A DNA stretch of 64,000 nucleotides from Vombatus ursinus (GCF_900497805.2 NW_020954588.1:12837231-12901230), one strand, 5' to 3'. Numbered from the stretch's first letter, positions 34,746 to 46,239 are shown. Translations and numbers: made by a program. The notes: generated by a model not told the origin, from the sequence alone.

Positions 34746-35377
34746 GAACACATGGTGTGTGGACTCCATATCAGGCAAACCAGGCCAAAAATCAGGTTAT
34801 ACACACTTACAGAAGAAATGGAAATGGTATTAAAGAAAAATAAAATTGAAAAAATACCTGGATTCAGCCAACTATACTCAGATGAGGTTCGTGTGGGTAG
34901 TGAAACAATTTTGTTAGTGTTTAAGGATCTACATTCAAATCAGGGAATATACCAAAAGTATGGGGAAAAAACTCAGGCCATGACAAAAAAAAAGTGACCA
35001 AAAGAATATTAATAGTTTCTGGTCCTCATACCTACTAATTTTATATGATTTACATCAATAGAAAATCTCTCTGAGAACAATCTACACATGTATCAAGGAC
35101 ATTTTTGATGGTATCAAAAAAGGATCAGGGAGAGTTTCTCAAATGATTTTCTACAGTGGACCACATCTTTATTATCATAAAATCAACTAAAAGATGTAGA
35201 CAATGTATGGTATTACTGTGCTTATTGTTTGTTTAATTAAAAAAAAAAAACAGTAAAACTGAATAGTGTCATAAAAGCTTTCTTTCAATAAGGCATTTCT
35301 CCTCAGAACCTCAAAAAAATCAAGACTTAAAGATATAACAATAAAGATAACTTTTAATGACCTACTGATTAAAAAAA

Positions 35378-35605
35378 ACCCATTGTTGTTGCAGTTATGT
35401 CCAAGTCTTCAGATTTCTTGGCAGAGATATTATAATGGGTTGTCTTTTCCTTCTCCAGCTCATTTTACAGATGAAGAAATGGAGGCAAACAGGGTTAAGT
35501 GACTTACCCAGGGTCACACATTTAGTAAGTGTCTGAGGCTGTATTTGAATTCAGGTCTTCTTGACTCTAATCCTGGTGTTCTATCCATTGTACCCTCCCT
35601 TCCCC
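35378..35605 (-). mobile_element. RTE-tailed SINE nested in the RTE LINE
   Basis: Minus-strand order: 'ttgttgttgcagttatgtcc', 'tccagctcattttacagatg', 'ggttaagtgacttacccagg', then the head near 'ctatccattgtaccctcc'. The 3' tail is more worn than in the nested copy at 36641. Confidence 0.88.
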
Positions 35606-36245
35606 CCCAAAAAATTAGGTGAGGAATAAAAGTAAGAGATGTATATTTGCCAAAAGCATTCAACACTGTGATGGAAGAAATACATTATAGAGTTTAAGGT
35701 GAAGAGGGATCTCTTGTGAATGCTGAAGTTCTCCAGATACTGTTATTTGTGGATCAGATCATGCTGGTACCATCAAGACTTGAAGCATTACAGAGGCTCT
35801 GGGAAGCAATCCATAAACAAACAGAAGGATGCGGACTAACCATTCACACAGGAAAATCCAAGTGGCTAAAGAATGTCTATTTTTGAGGCTATAATTAGAA
35901 ATTGGATAAACAACCTTTAGAACCTATCAGATTTGAACAGAGGCTGCAAGTGAACTATGGATTGGGCTCAGTTAAACAGAAAGAAAGAATAATATGCATA
36001 GCACATTATTGTTGGAAAATTATGAAGGTCATTTAAGGTCACTGAAACAAAAGACTTTTAAAAATTTCACTATTTTAATATCAGAAAAAAGTGAGGAAGA
36101 CTTCCAAATTTCCTGTGGTGAACTTTTAAAGAGAAACCAGGACAAACGTTGCACAGGATGGGCAGAAATGGATAAGGTGTAATCTCTATTATTGGAGGAA
36201 ACTCCTAAATTGATGGGATCACAAATTCCATTTGAGTGTTCTTTC

Positions 36246-36418
36246 TTTTTGTTTTTTTGTTTTCTTTTGTTTTTTTGGTAAGGCAATTGGGGTTAAGTGA
36301 CTTGCCCAAGGTCACACAGCTAGTACCTGTCAAGTGTTTGGTCTGAGGCCGGATTTGAGCTCAGGTCCTCCTGTCTTCAGGGCCAGTGCTCTATCCACTG
36401 CGCCACCTAGCTGCCCCC
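36246..36418 (-). mobile_element. WSINE-type SINE with 17-bp target-site duplication
   Basis: 'ttggggttaagtgacttgcc' to 'cacctagctgccccc' on the minus strand, with a T-rich tail of about 35 bp. The direct repeat 'catttgagtgttctttc' at 36229-36245 and 36419-36435 is exact and marks the pre-insertion site inside the RTE relic. Confidence 0.93.
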
Positions 36419-36640
36419 CATTTGAGTGTTCTTTCAGTCATCTGGTATGGCTGTAAGTCATGCAACATTTCAATCTTTGAAGAATTAAACTTGAAGGGCA
36501 ATGGAGACATGCATGGTGGAGTTTAAGCGGGTGCAGTAAATTACAAATGAGACACAGTTCAAAGAATTTCATTGATGAAATGTATGACTGAGAAATGAGA
36601 TAGGCTACATGTGTGGCAAGAGTGATGGGCACTTTGTGTC

Positions 36641-36881
36641 TTGGAACAACTAGGTGGCACAGTGGATAGAGTGCTGGGCCTGGAGCCAGGAAGATCTGAG
36701 TTCAAATCTGGCCCCACACACTTACGGTCTGCATGACAAGTCGCTTAACCCTGTTTGCCTCAGTCTCCTCATCTATAAAATGAGCTGAAGGAAAGGGCAA
36801 ACCACTCCTGTATCTTTGCCAAGAAAATCCCAAACGGAGTCACGAAGAGTCAGACACAACAAAAACTACTGAACCACAACT
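36641..36881 (+). mobile_element. RTE-tailed SINE nested in the RTE LINE
   Basis: Complete copy: 'aactaggtggcacagtggat', 'gtgctgggcctggagccagg', 'cccaaacggagtcacgaaga', 'gtcagacacaacaaaaact'. 'actttgt' at 36631-36637 recurs at 36882-36888, and the RTE reading continues across it. Confidence 0.92.
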
Positions 36882-37089
36882 ACTTTGTCCTCCATTGGTA
36901 TCTTGGTAGAGTCAAGAAATCTAAGAAGGTATCCAGAATGTGTCATAGAGCCCCCTGTCATGACCTTATTGGAGGCTCTGAACAAGTGTCACACTGGATG
37001 GGCAAGTATGGGTGAGCTGGGGCCTGCACTATCAGAGAGCACAATAAAATTGATGAGCTCACTTATCATTAGAATACTTGAGTATTGAA

Positions 37090-37785
37090 TGTTGATTCTC
37101 TTTTAGAATAGTTTCGTTTCTATTCTTCTCAAATATGCCTTAAACCAATTAGGTTTTGGTACCCTTTTTATGTTGTTATTATTGCTACGGACCTTTATAA
37201 AATGCACAATTTGTGTGTTAGTTTTAGCATGCTATGTATGTCAGGGTAAGTATTACCCTTTGAGAGTAAAGGGCTCACAGGCCTCAGAAGGGTGCAAAAT
37301 GTGCAAAGAGGAAATGACAGCGTGACACATTTAAGATTTGCAGGAAATTCTTATTTCTTCAAATTTAGGCTTTGCAATGACGAGACTTTATTTGGTCATA
37401 GAAGCTAGTGACCACAATCCACTCCATCTCTGAGGTAGGCTGCAAGCCTCTTATAGAATTGTTTTCTCTCAAGCAACAAAGCAAATGTCTGAAATTGATC
37501 AATAGTGAAGATTCACTGGAAAACATTAGGTAAAATATATTTTTCATTTGGTTAAATGTCACAAAGCACAGCATTAAATATTGTACAAAATAGAATATTT
37601 ACTTCAAAGTTTTTCCAATTTACAACTGCAATGAATTTTTTAGTGCGAACAAAGTGCACATAAATAGTCACAAAGTATAAATTCTTTTTTTCTTTCAGTT
37701 ATATATTCTCTTAGAATTGCAATATATATGAAAATACAACATTCTCTCAGGTTTTGCATATAATCCTTAATCCTAAATGTGGGTC
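37090..37785. other. Unassigned AT-rich stretch
   Basis: No repeat or gene recognised. A 69-codon minus frame at 37365-37574 has no domain. Confidence 0.4.
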
Positions 37786-37788
37786 TCA

Positions 37789-37985
37789 CTCAGGGTTATG
37801 GAGATGGGAGACCGAGTATACTATACGTGAGTAACAGAGAAAAGGATGTTTTGCCTGAACTATAAAGTGTGTAAAGGGTGGTCATGTATAATATGTGCTC
37901 CTCAAAAGAATCTGGAGGAGCAGAAAAGGTAGATGGAATCGAGTTTTGGTTTTTAGCAAAGCATGAATTGTAATTGCAGTGTCAA
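37789..37985 (+). repeat. Exact 197-bp direct duplicate, copy A
   Basis: Begins 'ctcagggttatggagatggg' and ends 'aattgcagtgtcaa'. It matches 39688-39884 with no mismatch that I could find, offset 1,899 bp. Resemblance resumes for a further 'aagtca' after a single-base difference. The 12-mer 'aaaagtcatttc' is tandemly present at its downstream edge (37984-37995 and 37997-38008). No MAR-like sequence precedes this copy, suggesting it is the derived one. Confidence 0.93.
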
Positions 37986-38014
37986 AAGTCATTTCCAAAA
38001 GTCATTTCTTTAGA

Positions 38015-38265
38015 ACGGCCATGTAGTGGAGTGAATTGAACACTAAGCCTGGAGTCAGGAAGGCCTGAGTTTTAAATTTAACCTCAGACATTTCCTAGCT
38101 GTATGACCCTGGGCAAGTTACAGTTTTCCTCAACTGTAAAATAGAAATAATAATAACACCACACTGGAAAAGGAAATGGAGAGCTACTCCAGTATCATAG
38201 CCAAAAAAATCCCACATGGAAGCACAAGGAGTTGTACGTGTCTAAATGAATGAACAACAACAACA
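38015..38265 (+). mobile_element. RTE-tailed SINE
   Basis: 'aagcctggagtcaggaaggc', 'tgaccctgggcaagttacag', a short AT insertion, 'gaaatggagagctactccag' and 'caaggagttgtacgtgtcta', ending in CAA units. Confidence 0.85.
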
Positions 38266-38269
38266 ACAA

Positions 38270-38450
38270 TAATGACAGAATGAGGATAATAATAGCACTT
38301 ACTTCCCCAGGATTGTTGTGAGGATCAAATGAGATAATATTTGTAAACAAATTTGATCCCCATGGAGAATAGTTGACTTCACAGTTCTGTCACCATAGAC
38401 ATAGCACACTGTCTAGCCCATAGAAGGTGCCGTATAAATGCTATTGTTGT
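38270..38450 (+). mobile_element. THER1/MIR3-type SINE tail
   Basis: 'gaggataataatagcactta', 'gtgaggatcaaatgagataa', an insert of about 50 bp, then 'gccgtataaatgctattgtt'. Confidence 0.65.
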
Positions 38451-38454
38451 TGTT

Positions 38455-38820
38455 GTTATTTTTATTGGGACACACTACAAGCAGTGGTTGTTCAAAGAAT
38501 GAACATGGCTTCATATACTTTTAAGTGCCCCATAGCTACTGGATTCAGTTGTAGTATTGCCTTCAGGATATCAAGACCAATGTCTCTTTATCCTATGTAG
38601 ACTACTTAACCTCACAGTTCTTCACTGTAGACTGCATCCCTTGCCTTGACCGATTGCCCTGCCATCATTCACAAGGGCATGAAGCAAAACATTGGAATGT
38701 TCTCAATATCTATTATTAGAAGAAAATATCTCTGATTTTTTGGGACACTGATGTCACTATCTACATACTGTACCATTACCAGAGGACCACGCGCCATTTT
38801 GAACAATAAAATATTACATA
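38455..38820. other. Unassigned stretch
   Basis: No repeat or coding signal recognised. Confidence 0.4.
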
Positions 38821-38824
38821 TTTC

Positions 38825-38992
38825 CCAGTTGTATGGCACAGCGGATAGAGTTCAGACATTCACTAGCTACGTGACCTTAGGGAAGTCACATTCTCTCTTA
38901 GCCTCAGGTTTCTCGTCTGTAAAACAAGGAGTTGGATATGATGTCCTCTAACATCCCTTGTATCTCTAAATCTATGCTGCTATGATCCATAC
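38825..38992 (+). mobile_element. tRNA-derived SINE, internally shortened
   Basis: 'tatggcacagcggatagagt' jumps to 'cattcactagctacgtgacc', skipping the B-box region. It ends 'ctctaacatcccttgtatct'. Confidence 0.75.
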
Positions 38993-39298
38993 TCCAGTGT
39001 CATTTTACATTAAGCTAAAGATTGTGACATGTTTTCATGGTGCTAGGGTATTGCTTGAAAATGTATACCTTCCTTTTGAAGGATCAGTCTCATATGTTCC
39101 TTCCATGTTTATTAAAGAGATTAATATGTCTACTGCTATTCCACTCACACCTGCTTCCCTCCCAGGAGAATGTAGGGGAAAGTAATTCATTCCCCAGAAG
39201 CAGTCCATAACATGGATTCTTGAATCCACACTCCAATGAAATTCCTTAGAAGTCTCCTAATTCACCAAGGGTAATAAATTATAGCAACTTCTTTGCCA

Positions 39299-39884
39299 AT
39301 CAATTTATCCATCAGTTAATCAATAAACATTTGTTCAGTGCTACCATGTGCCAAGCAGTGTGCCAGGAGCTGAGCTACAAGGACAAAAAAAAGAAACTGC
39401 CTACGCTCAAAGACATTGCATTCTATTGGGGAGGCAACGCTACATGTAGGTATAATTATATAATGAATAAATATGTAAGAAATGAATACAAAATAAAACC
39501 AGTGCATCTAGTTACAAGATAGTAAAGTGAAGGAAGGGGCTAGTAGGTGAGGTGAACAGCAAAGATTTCATATAGATTAGAAAATGACCACTGTCTCCCC
39601 TTAAGATGAGCTGCATCTTAGAAGAAAAGAAGGCCTCCATGAGGCAGAGGTGAGGAGGCAGTACTTTCCAACACGGGAGAGAGCTAGCTCAGGGTTATGG
39701 AGATGGGAGACCGAGTATACTATACGTGAGTAACAGAGAAAAGGATGTTTTGCCTGAACTATAAAGTGTGTAAAGGGTGGTCATGTATAATATGTGCTCC
39801 TCAAAAGAATCTGGAGGAGCAGAAAAGGTAGATGGAATCGAGTTTTGGTTTTTAGCAAAGCATGAATTGTAATTGCAGTGTCAA
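39299..39884 (+). mobile_element. MAR-like element with extended body
   Basis: 'aatcaataaacatttgttca', 'accatgtgccaagcagtgtg', 'gaaggcctccatgaggcaga' and 'gagtaacagagaaaaggatg' follow the family order, so the last 197 bp (copy B of the duplicate) appears to lie in its natural context. Confidence 0.75.
39688..39884 (+). repeat. Exact 197-bp direct duplicate, copy B
   Basis: Partner of 37789-37985. The segment 'ggagatgggagaccgag' to 'aactataaagtgtgtaaagg' continues the MAR-like body that precedes it, which makes this the likely source copy. Confidence 0.93.
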
Positions 39885-40090
39885 GAAGTCAAGAAGACTC
39901 ATCTTCCTGAGTTAAAATATGGTCTCAGATGCTTACTAGCTGTGTGACCCTGGGCAAATCACTTAACCCTGTTGGCCTCAGTTTTCTCATCTGTAAAAAA
40001 TTAGCTGGAGAAGGAAGTGGGAAATTAGGTCATGAAGAGTTGGGCGTGACCGAAAATGACTGAACATTAACAACAGCAACAACAACAAAA
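39885..40090 (+). mobile_element. RTE-tailed SINE, head missing
   Basis: Starts at 'gaagtcaagaagactcatct', then 'gctgtgtgaccctgggcaaa', 'tctgtaaaaaattagctgga', 'gaagagttgggcgtgaccga' and an AAC-rich end. Confidence 0.88.
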
Positions 40091-40094
40091 ATGG

Positions 40095-40830
40095 AAGCAA
40101 GGGTAGTAGAACTAGAATGAGGCATAGGAAGAAATGGAAGTCTAGGAGATTGTATTCAAATAGATGAATTTCATAGTCCTTGTCATGAATAAGAACTAAA
40201 CAGGACTAGAGGGTATAAAGGAATCACAATCTACCTCAACGAACTATGAAATCCCCAAACCCTCACCAAGCATGTGCATACTTTCTAGACATAGCTGGAC
40301 TCTGGAGTGATAGCTGGACTCTTTGGAGCCAGTTATGATGGCTCCAAGTTGGCTTGGTCTTTGTCTTCATAGATAAAATTGTATGGAAAGTTTAGGTAAT
40401 TGACCAGATAATTGAGACTAAAGGTGGGAGGGGGAGGTTGGGGGGCTAAATAATTCTGATATTTAGTAAATATTTTTTAACATTAGCTTACCAAAGAAAC
40501 AAGATGAAACTGTGACAGTATACATACATAGGAATGAAAGAAAATCATCTGAGAAAATAGAAAGCATGACAAGAGCAGTTTTGATTTTCATCAGATGGAT
40601 TTTAAACTTGGCTCATGAACCTGGGTCAATTTTCTTTGCCAAAATAAAAATTTGGCTGACATTTACCAAGATATTTTGAAACCAGGTTTTGCCTTTATTT
40701 AACCAAATCTGAAATTCATGACATATTGAAGATGACAGAATTTGGGCAAATTTGTTGAGTAAATAGAGCATTTGGTTATGAAAAATGAAGTTAAAAAGTC
40801 TGGTAACACAGAACATGCTAAGGTTTCTTT
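40095..40830. other. Unassigned stretch
   Basis: No repeat recognised. A G-rich run sits near 40425-40445, and an 78-codon minus frame (40613-40849) has no domain. Confidence 0.35.
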
Positions 40831-40834
40831 GTAA

Positions 40835-41385
40835 ATATTTTATGTGCAAAGCACTTTATTGTATACAATTGGTCACTCTCCTACTAAAAATATCTTCAGT
40901 GTCTCTAGCACAAAATAAAAATTCCTTAGCCAGACAATTTACAGCCATCTACAATATAGCACCCAATTACCTTTCTGTTTCTATTCCCTACTGGTCTCCT
41001 TCACATGTGGACATTCCAGCCAAACTGGCCACTTAACCATTCCTTGAATTTAACATTCCATCTCCCACCTTTGCACAGGCTGTGACCTATGATTGGAATG
41101 CATTTCTTCTTGACTTTTCCCTTATACAGTACACAGCTTCTTCCAAGTCTCAGGATTTTCTTTCAATGAGAAACATTTTATGATTCCCCTTGTGCCCCTG
41201 CCAAAGCTATTAGTGCACTCTTTCTTCTGGTATTATTTTATATGTACTTATTAATGTAGTTGTCATAACTCTTCTAGTCTCACTCCAGTACAATGTAAGC
41301 CTCTTGAGGACAGGGCAGTTTTTTAATCTTGTGTTGGTATTCCTTGAGGCTAGCACAATGTTTGTTGGACAAATCAAGCTGAATT
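40835..41385 (+). mobile_element. L2 LINE 3' part
   Basis: Decayed C-terminal ORF2 and UTR: 'cattccagccaaactggcca', 'cctttgcacaggctgtgacc', 'cttcttccaagtctcaggat', 'gtaagcctcttgaggacagg' and 'ggctagcacaatgtttgttg'. The longest L2 piece in the window. Confidence 0.82.
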
Positions 41386-41389
41386 GATT

Positions 41390-41995
41390 GCTCTCTACCC
41401 TGGCTTCATTTTTGCTAAATACTCATCAGATATCTATCATTGCTAGTCCTCTTAAATGGGCTGATCATTAGTGTCATTGAGGCCATTTAGATGCCTAGAG
41501 GACTATATATGCCATTATAGTTCATTAAAGCCAGGGAGTTTACCAAAATAAGAAGGGTTTTATTATTTCCCATAATCAATAAGTACAAGCAAATAAGCAG
41601 ATTTCAAAGTAACCAACAGCTCGATGTCTGTCCTGGTTTACCAACTGTAGGGAAGGGAGGAGACATCATTTAGGAAGGTGAGCTTGGTGGCTATGATTGT
41701 CTGGGTGGGACAGTCATCCTTTTTCTTTGAAGATGATCCCTAACTCTTTATGAAAGGCTGATAGAAAATTCCACAAGGTTACAACTGATGCTTTCCTTTT
41801 TTTTCCATTAGCACCAATGGCCTTATTAAGAATCCAGGCGCTCTTTGTCCTTCTGCCCCTTGGAATCCCTTGTGACCCTCCAGAACCCCTTTCTCAGGAA
41901 GTTTCAGGCTAGTTTTGTTTATGTCAGGCCAGTTTCCTCTCCTGCTCACAGCAGTCCACAACTTACTGCTATTTTTTGTTTGTTTGTTTGAAGTC
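41390..41995. other. Unassigned stretch
   Basis: No family recognised. A 60-codon minus frame at 41779-41961 looks like chance. Confidence 0.35.
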
Positions 41996-41999
41996 TATG

Positions 42000-42300
42000 T
42001 TTTTTTTAAAGATCACTCTTCTGAATGTAGCCTTTGAACAATACCAAGCCTCTAATCAAAAAATATTCAGCAACTTACCATGCCCTACCAAATAAAGTAT
42101 AAACTTTTGATCCTAGAATACAAGAATTTACCTTATCTAGCTTTACTCTAGTTTTAGTCTGATTTCACTCTACTGTCCTCATATACTCAACATTGCAGTC
42201 AAATAGGGCCAATTTCAATTTCCCATTCTTATCCTGGTGTCTCCCATCTATATGTCTTTGCTCAAGTCATCCCCCATAACAGGAATTAATTTTATCCACC
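42000..42300 (+). mobile_element. L2 LINE fragment
   Basis: 'agtataaacttttgatccta', 'tcatatactcaacattgcag' and 'ctttgctcaagtcatccccc' correspond to the stretch upstream of the L2 end seen at 40.9 kb, in the same order. Confidence 0.6.
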
Positions 42301-42312
42301 CAACTTTCCGTT

Positions 42313-42552
42313 GGCATCTAGGTGGTACAGTGGATAGAATGTAAGAAAGACCTGAGTTCAAATCTAGCCTCAGACATTTACTATCTGTGTGACCCTGGGC
42401 AAGACACTTAATCTTGTTTGCCTTATTTTCCTTATCTATAAAATGAGGTGGAGAATGAAATGACCTACCACTCTAGCATATCTGCCAAGAAAACCCCAAA
42501 TGGGGTCATGAAGAGTCAGACATGACCAAAAATGGCTGAACAAAAAACCTGC
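42313..42552 (+). mobile_element. RTE-tailed SINE
   Basis: 'ctaggtggtacagtggatag', 'ctgagttcaaatctagcctc', 'accccaaatggggtcatgaa' and 'gagtcagacatgaccaaaaa'. About 10 bp of the head after 'tagaatg' is missing. Confidence 0.92.
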
Positions 42553-42569
42553 CCTATTCCTAGCATTAA

Positions 42570-43665
42570 AGCTTTTTAAAATAATATTTTTGGGGGGGCA
42601 GCTAGGTGGTGCAGTGGATAAAGCTCCGCCCTTGGACTCAGGAAGACCTGAGTTCAAGTCTGGCCTCAGACATTTGACACTTACCAGCTGTGTGACCTTG
42701 GGCAAGTCACTTCACCTTGATTGCCTAACCAAAAAGCAAAAAAAAAAAATTTCCCCAATTTCATGTACAATTTTTTATATTTCTTTTTTAAAAATTTGAG
42801 TTCCAAATTCTCTTTTTCCCTTCTTTCCCTCCCCCCTTTCTGGACATGTGCAGTTATGCAAAACATATTTCCGTATTAGACATAGTGTGACACAGACAAA
42901 AAAAAAGAAAGAAAAAAAGAGAGTGAAAAATAGTACGTTTTGATCTGCGTTTAGACTCCATCAATACTTTCTCTGGAGGTGGATACCATTTTTCATCGTG
43001 AGTCCTTTGGAATTGTCTTTCATCATTGTATTGTTAGAATAGCTAAGTTATTCATCATACAACACTGCTATTAGTGTGCTCAGTGTTCTCCTGGTTTTGC
43101 TCGTTTCACTTCATATCAGTTCATGTAAGTCTTTCCAGGTTTTTCTGAGAGCTTCCTGACCTTCATTTCTTATAGCACAACAGTATTCCATTACAATCAT
43201 ATACCACAAACTTGTTTCGCCATTCCCCAATTGATGGACATCTCAATTTCTAATTCTTTGCCACCACAAAAAGAGCTGCTATAAAAATTTTTGGAGAAAT
43301 AAGCCCTTTTCCCTATTTAAAAAAATTCTTTGGGATACAGACCTAGTAGTGTTATTGCCAAGTCAAAGGGTATGCACAGTTTTATAATCCTTTGAGTATA
43401 GTTCCAAATTACTCTCCAGAACATTTGGATCAGTTCACAACTCCACCAACAGTGCATTAGTGTCCCAATTTTTCCACATCCCATCTAACATGTATCATTT
43501 TCCTGAGAGGTGGAAAGTAGTACCTCAGAGTTATTTTATTTGAATTTCTCTAATTTTGTACTGATTTAGAACATTTTTATATGACTGTAGACAGCCTTGA
43601 TTTATTTGTGTGAAAACTGCTTCTTCATAGCCTTTGACCATTTATCAATTGGGGTGAAGTTTTGT
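42570..43665 (-). mobile_element. L1 LINE 3' part, interrupted by a WSINE
   Basis: Minus-strand L1: the 3' UTR ('attttttatatttc', 'gagttccaaattctcttttt') and end of ORF2 ('cattccccaattgatggaca', 'ttctttgccaccacaaaaag', 'caccaacagtgcattagtgt', 'tgaccatttatcaattgggg'). The element is 5'-truncated at about 43665. Its 3' UTR type differs from that of the half-L1 family. Confidence 0.88.
42592..42749 (+). mobile_element. WSINE-type SINE in the L1 3' end
   Basis: 'ggggggcagctaggtggtgc', 'cttggactcaggaagacctg', 'accagctgtgtgaccttggg', 'cttcaccttgattgcctaac' and poly-A. It includes the 'catttgacacttaccagctg' portion typical of the short SINE. Confidence 0.92.
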
Positions 43666-43726
43666 TCAAGAACCAAATCAGGTTAAACCTTCTTCACAAA
43701 TCCTTCCTTGACCACTCTTCCTCTTT

Positions 43727-43851
43727 TTTTTAGGCAATTGGGGTTAAATGACTTGCCCAGGGTCAAGTGCTTGGTCTGAGGCCGAATTTGAACTCAGGTA
43801 CTCCTGACTTCAGGGCCAGTGCTCTATCCACTGTGCCACCTAGCTGCCCCT
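43727..43851 (-). mobile_element. WSINE-type SINE, internally shortened
   Basis: 'ttggggttaaatgacttgcc' then directly 'agggtcaagtgcttggtctg', lacking the 'cacacagctagta' block. Head 'gccacctagctgcccc'. The flanking 14-mers cactcttcctcttt (43713-43726) and cactattcctcttt (43852-43865) differ by one base and are the target duplication. Confidence 0.9.
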
Positions 43852-43914
43852 CACTATTCCTCTTTCTATCACATCTCAAATTGCTCCTTGAATTTTTCCT
43901 TGGATTTCTCTGTA

Positions 43915-44145
43915 GCACTTGAAGGCAGAATGATGTGGTGAAAAGAGTGCTGGATTTGGAGGCAGGAGATACCTGGGTTTGAATCTTACCTCTGACCTGT
44001 ATGATTTTAAACCTCACTTAATATCTCTCAGCCTCAGAGATGGGGCCACAAAATGAAGACCGTGATGCTTAGATGGCCCAGATCATGGGACTATTATAAG
44101 TAGAGAGCTTTGAAAACCAAGCAGTGCTATGCATGTTATGAATAT
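43915..44145 (+). mobile_element. tRNA-derived SINE
   Basis: 'aagagtgctggatttggagg', 'ctgggtttgaatcttacctc', 'cacttaatatctctcagcct', with a tail like 'gtagagagctttgaaaacca'. Confidence 0.72.
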
Positions 44146-44149
44146 GCCT

Positions 44150-46235
44150 CATACACTTGTAGCATAGTTATTTGTGGACTTATTCTCTCCTAACCACATT
44201 TGATTTTAAGCTCCCTAACAGCAGAGTTTATGCAATATTGCTAGAGAAGTTGACTCATATCAATCTTGACATTTTTGGTGTAAGTGAAACAAGAAGAAAG
44301 AAAGAAGTTGCAGCTGAATAGAATGATGACTCAGAGATACTCCTTGGAAAAACAAAGCAAAAAGTCAGTGGAGTGTCATTTCTCTTGTACCCTAAGGGCT
44401 ATAAGAAATATAATCTCATAGAACTTTTAGTTATGATGTAAGTATAATGAGTATTTGCAAAGCGATCACCATGAACACAATTGCACCTTATTCACTAATA
44501 TAGGTTACTGGGGACAAAGTGGTGGTGAAATTTTATGGAGAACTTTTTTTCTATTTTAATTTATAGCAAATATATCAAAGTTGATAGAATTCATTTCCTT
44601 CATTACTATGTCCATTCCTTCGTCACCAAAAAAGAATTTTGCTTTTAAAGTGCCAACAGGCAGATTTAAGTTTATAAATTGTCTAAAAACTATATTAATC
44701 ACATTTTCCACCTCATTTTTGATACTTCATAACCATTATTGCATAATTTTTGAGGGGATGTTGGAGCACATAGCCCTGAGGATCATGTTGTGTTTTTCTT
44801 TGTTTCACAAGTTGCCACGGACAAAGATCTCATCACCAAGGGGCAGACTACAAGTGATGAAATTCTCTAGATTTCATTGGGCTTATCATCAGAAGTAAAC
44901 TTGATTTGCCGTTGGAATCCCACTTGAAACCCCAGCTTGGGAGAATTTGCTAGAATTTATATACTGCTAACTTGGTCTTTGAGAACCCAGTATTACATCC
45001 AAAATACAATGAAGTGCCACAACAGTGGTTCGTAAAAGATCAGCACATATGGCTGTTTAATAGCTGTCCTCATTATTTTTCAAGCATCTTATATGTATCT
45101 TGGTGGCAGAGATAGTTGAAAGCCAAACAAGGACAGATAGAAATCTGTAAAATCCCCAAAATGTAAAATTCAGCAAACTCTTTAGGAAAACAATACTCAA
45201 TTATTGATACATTAATTTTCTAGAAATAAACACAGAGCTAAATAGGGCTTACAAAAACAACAAAGAATTACCTAGTTCAGACTTCAGAGCAGAGCATCAC
45301 CTAGAGCAGGGACAAATGAAAACCTGCTTTCAGGAAGCCTGGGGACCAGTCACCCATAAAGATTTGACTGGTTTTGATGAAAATTAGTGTGTTATGATGC
45401 ACAGATGAAAGAGCAAATGGATTTTCTTTACTTGATGAAAGCACTGAATTCTGAAATTATGCACAGCAGGTACAGTAGGAGATACTGCACAGATTTCAAA
45501 AGGTAGCACATATTTTTATGCCCAAACATTTGTTTTATCCTTTCACCTCCACAGCATTATTGAAGAAATGGAAGTGAGGAATAAAGAAAAAGGGCCAAAA
45601 GATGAGTCCAAAAAGTACACAAATAAAGACACTTAATTAATGGAGAATAAATGGAAAAGGGAAAAAGGGACAATCATATAACTTGCCACTTAGTCTACAG
45701 CAGCTTTTCCTTCTTTCCTCAGTTGAAAAACCCCGCTAGTACAATGGTCCGGAATGGTTATTTGGTGGTAAGGTGCTGGCACTTAATGTAATCACAGCAC
45801 CCCAGGCAAAATGCAACATAAACAAAGTTGGTTCCTTCCTACCTCTCCTTTTTATTCACCCTTCTTCTCCACAGTTCTGCCTCTCCACCAAGACCTACCC
45901 TTGTATCCTATTCCCTTGGGTTTAGTTAGCAATCATAATTTTTTCCCCAATTTTTGATGATAGAAGCTTGAATATTCAAGACTCAAGTGAATTAAATTCT
46001 GTCCTTGGTCTTTTGAACATTCAGATATCAAGAAAATTGTATATGTAGGGAAGATTGTTTTTGGGGGGAGGTGGAAAAAAGGGAGTATCTAGACTTTATC
46101 TCAAACTACTCTCCTTGAGTTGGCTCTTAGCCTGTCCACTCCTAAGCCTAGTTTTTATAAAGTTGTTGAATTAGAAGCATTGTTATATAGCTATAAGCAG
46201 ATAGATTGAACGAATGCGTGCATGCATGAATGAGT
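44150..46235. other. Mostly unassigned stretch
   Basis: 44160-44235 has a weak L2-like tail ('ttgattttaagctccctaac'). The remainder shows no family. A 105-codon plus-strand frame (44581-44898) has no recognisable domain. Confidence 0.35.
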
Positions 46236-46239
46236 GAAT

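Larger units (their letters stand above)
34750..37085 (+). mobile_element. RTE LINE reverse-transcriptase relic with three nested SINEs
   Basis: Successive pieces follow the RTE polymerase in order: TEEMEMVLKKNKIEKIPGF and SDEVRVGSETILLVFKDL (34815-34940); the block before the palm near 35100-35300; PKAFNTVMEEIHYRV (35650-35695); LLFVDQI at 35740-35760 (the FADD motif with the second Asp lost); EALQRLWEAIHKQTEGCGLT and GKSKWLKNVYF; RAMETCMVEFKRVQ near 36500; FVLHWYLGRVKKSKK after 36884. The reading resumes on the far side of each SINE, so all three SINEs are later arrivals. Stops and the motif loss make it inactive. Limits are approximate, especially 5'. Confidence 0.82.

Noticed and set aside
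37790-40085. CRISPR-like reading of the repeated segment
   Set aside because: Only two copies, 197 bp each, 1.9 kb apart in a mammalian repeat field.
42592-42665. tRNA gene, because of A- and B-box-like sequences
   Set aside because: These boxes are the tRNA-derived heads of SINEs, followed by the SINE body and poly-A. No cloverleaf with a normal anticodon arm is evident. The same applies to the other SINE heads.
44581-44898. 105-codon plus-strand frame
   Set aside because: Starts with TTG, has no recognisable domain, and no splice or promoter context is visible. Length is within chance for the number of frames scanned.
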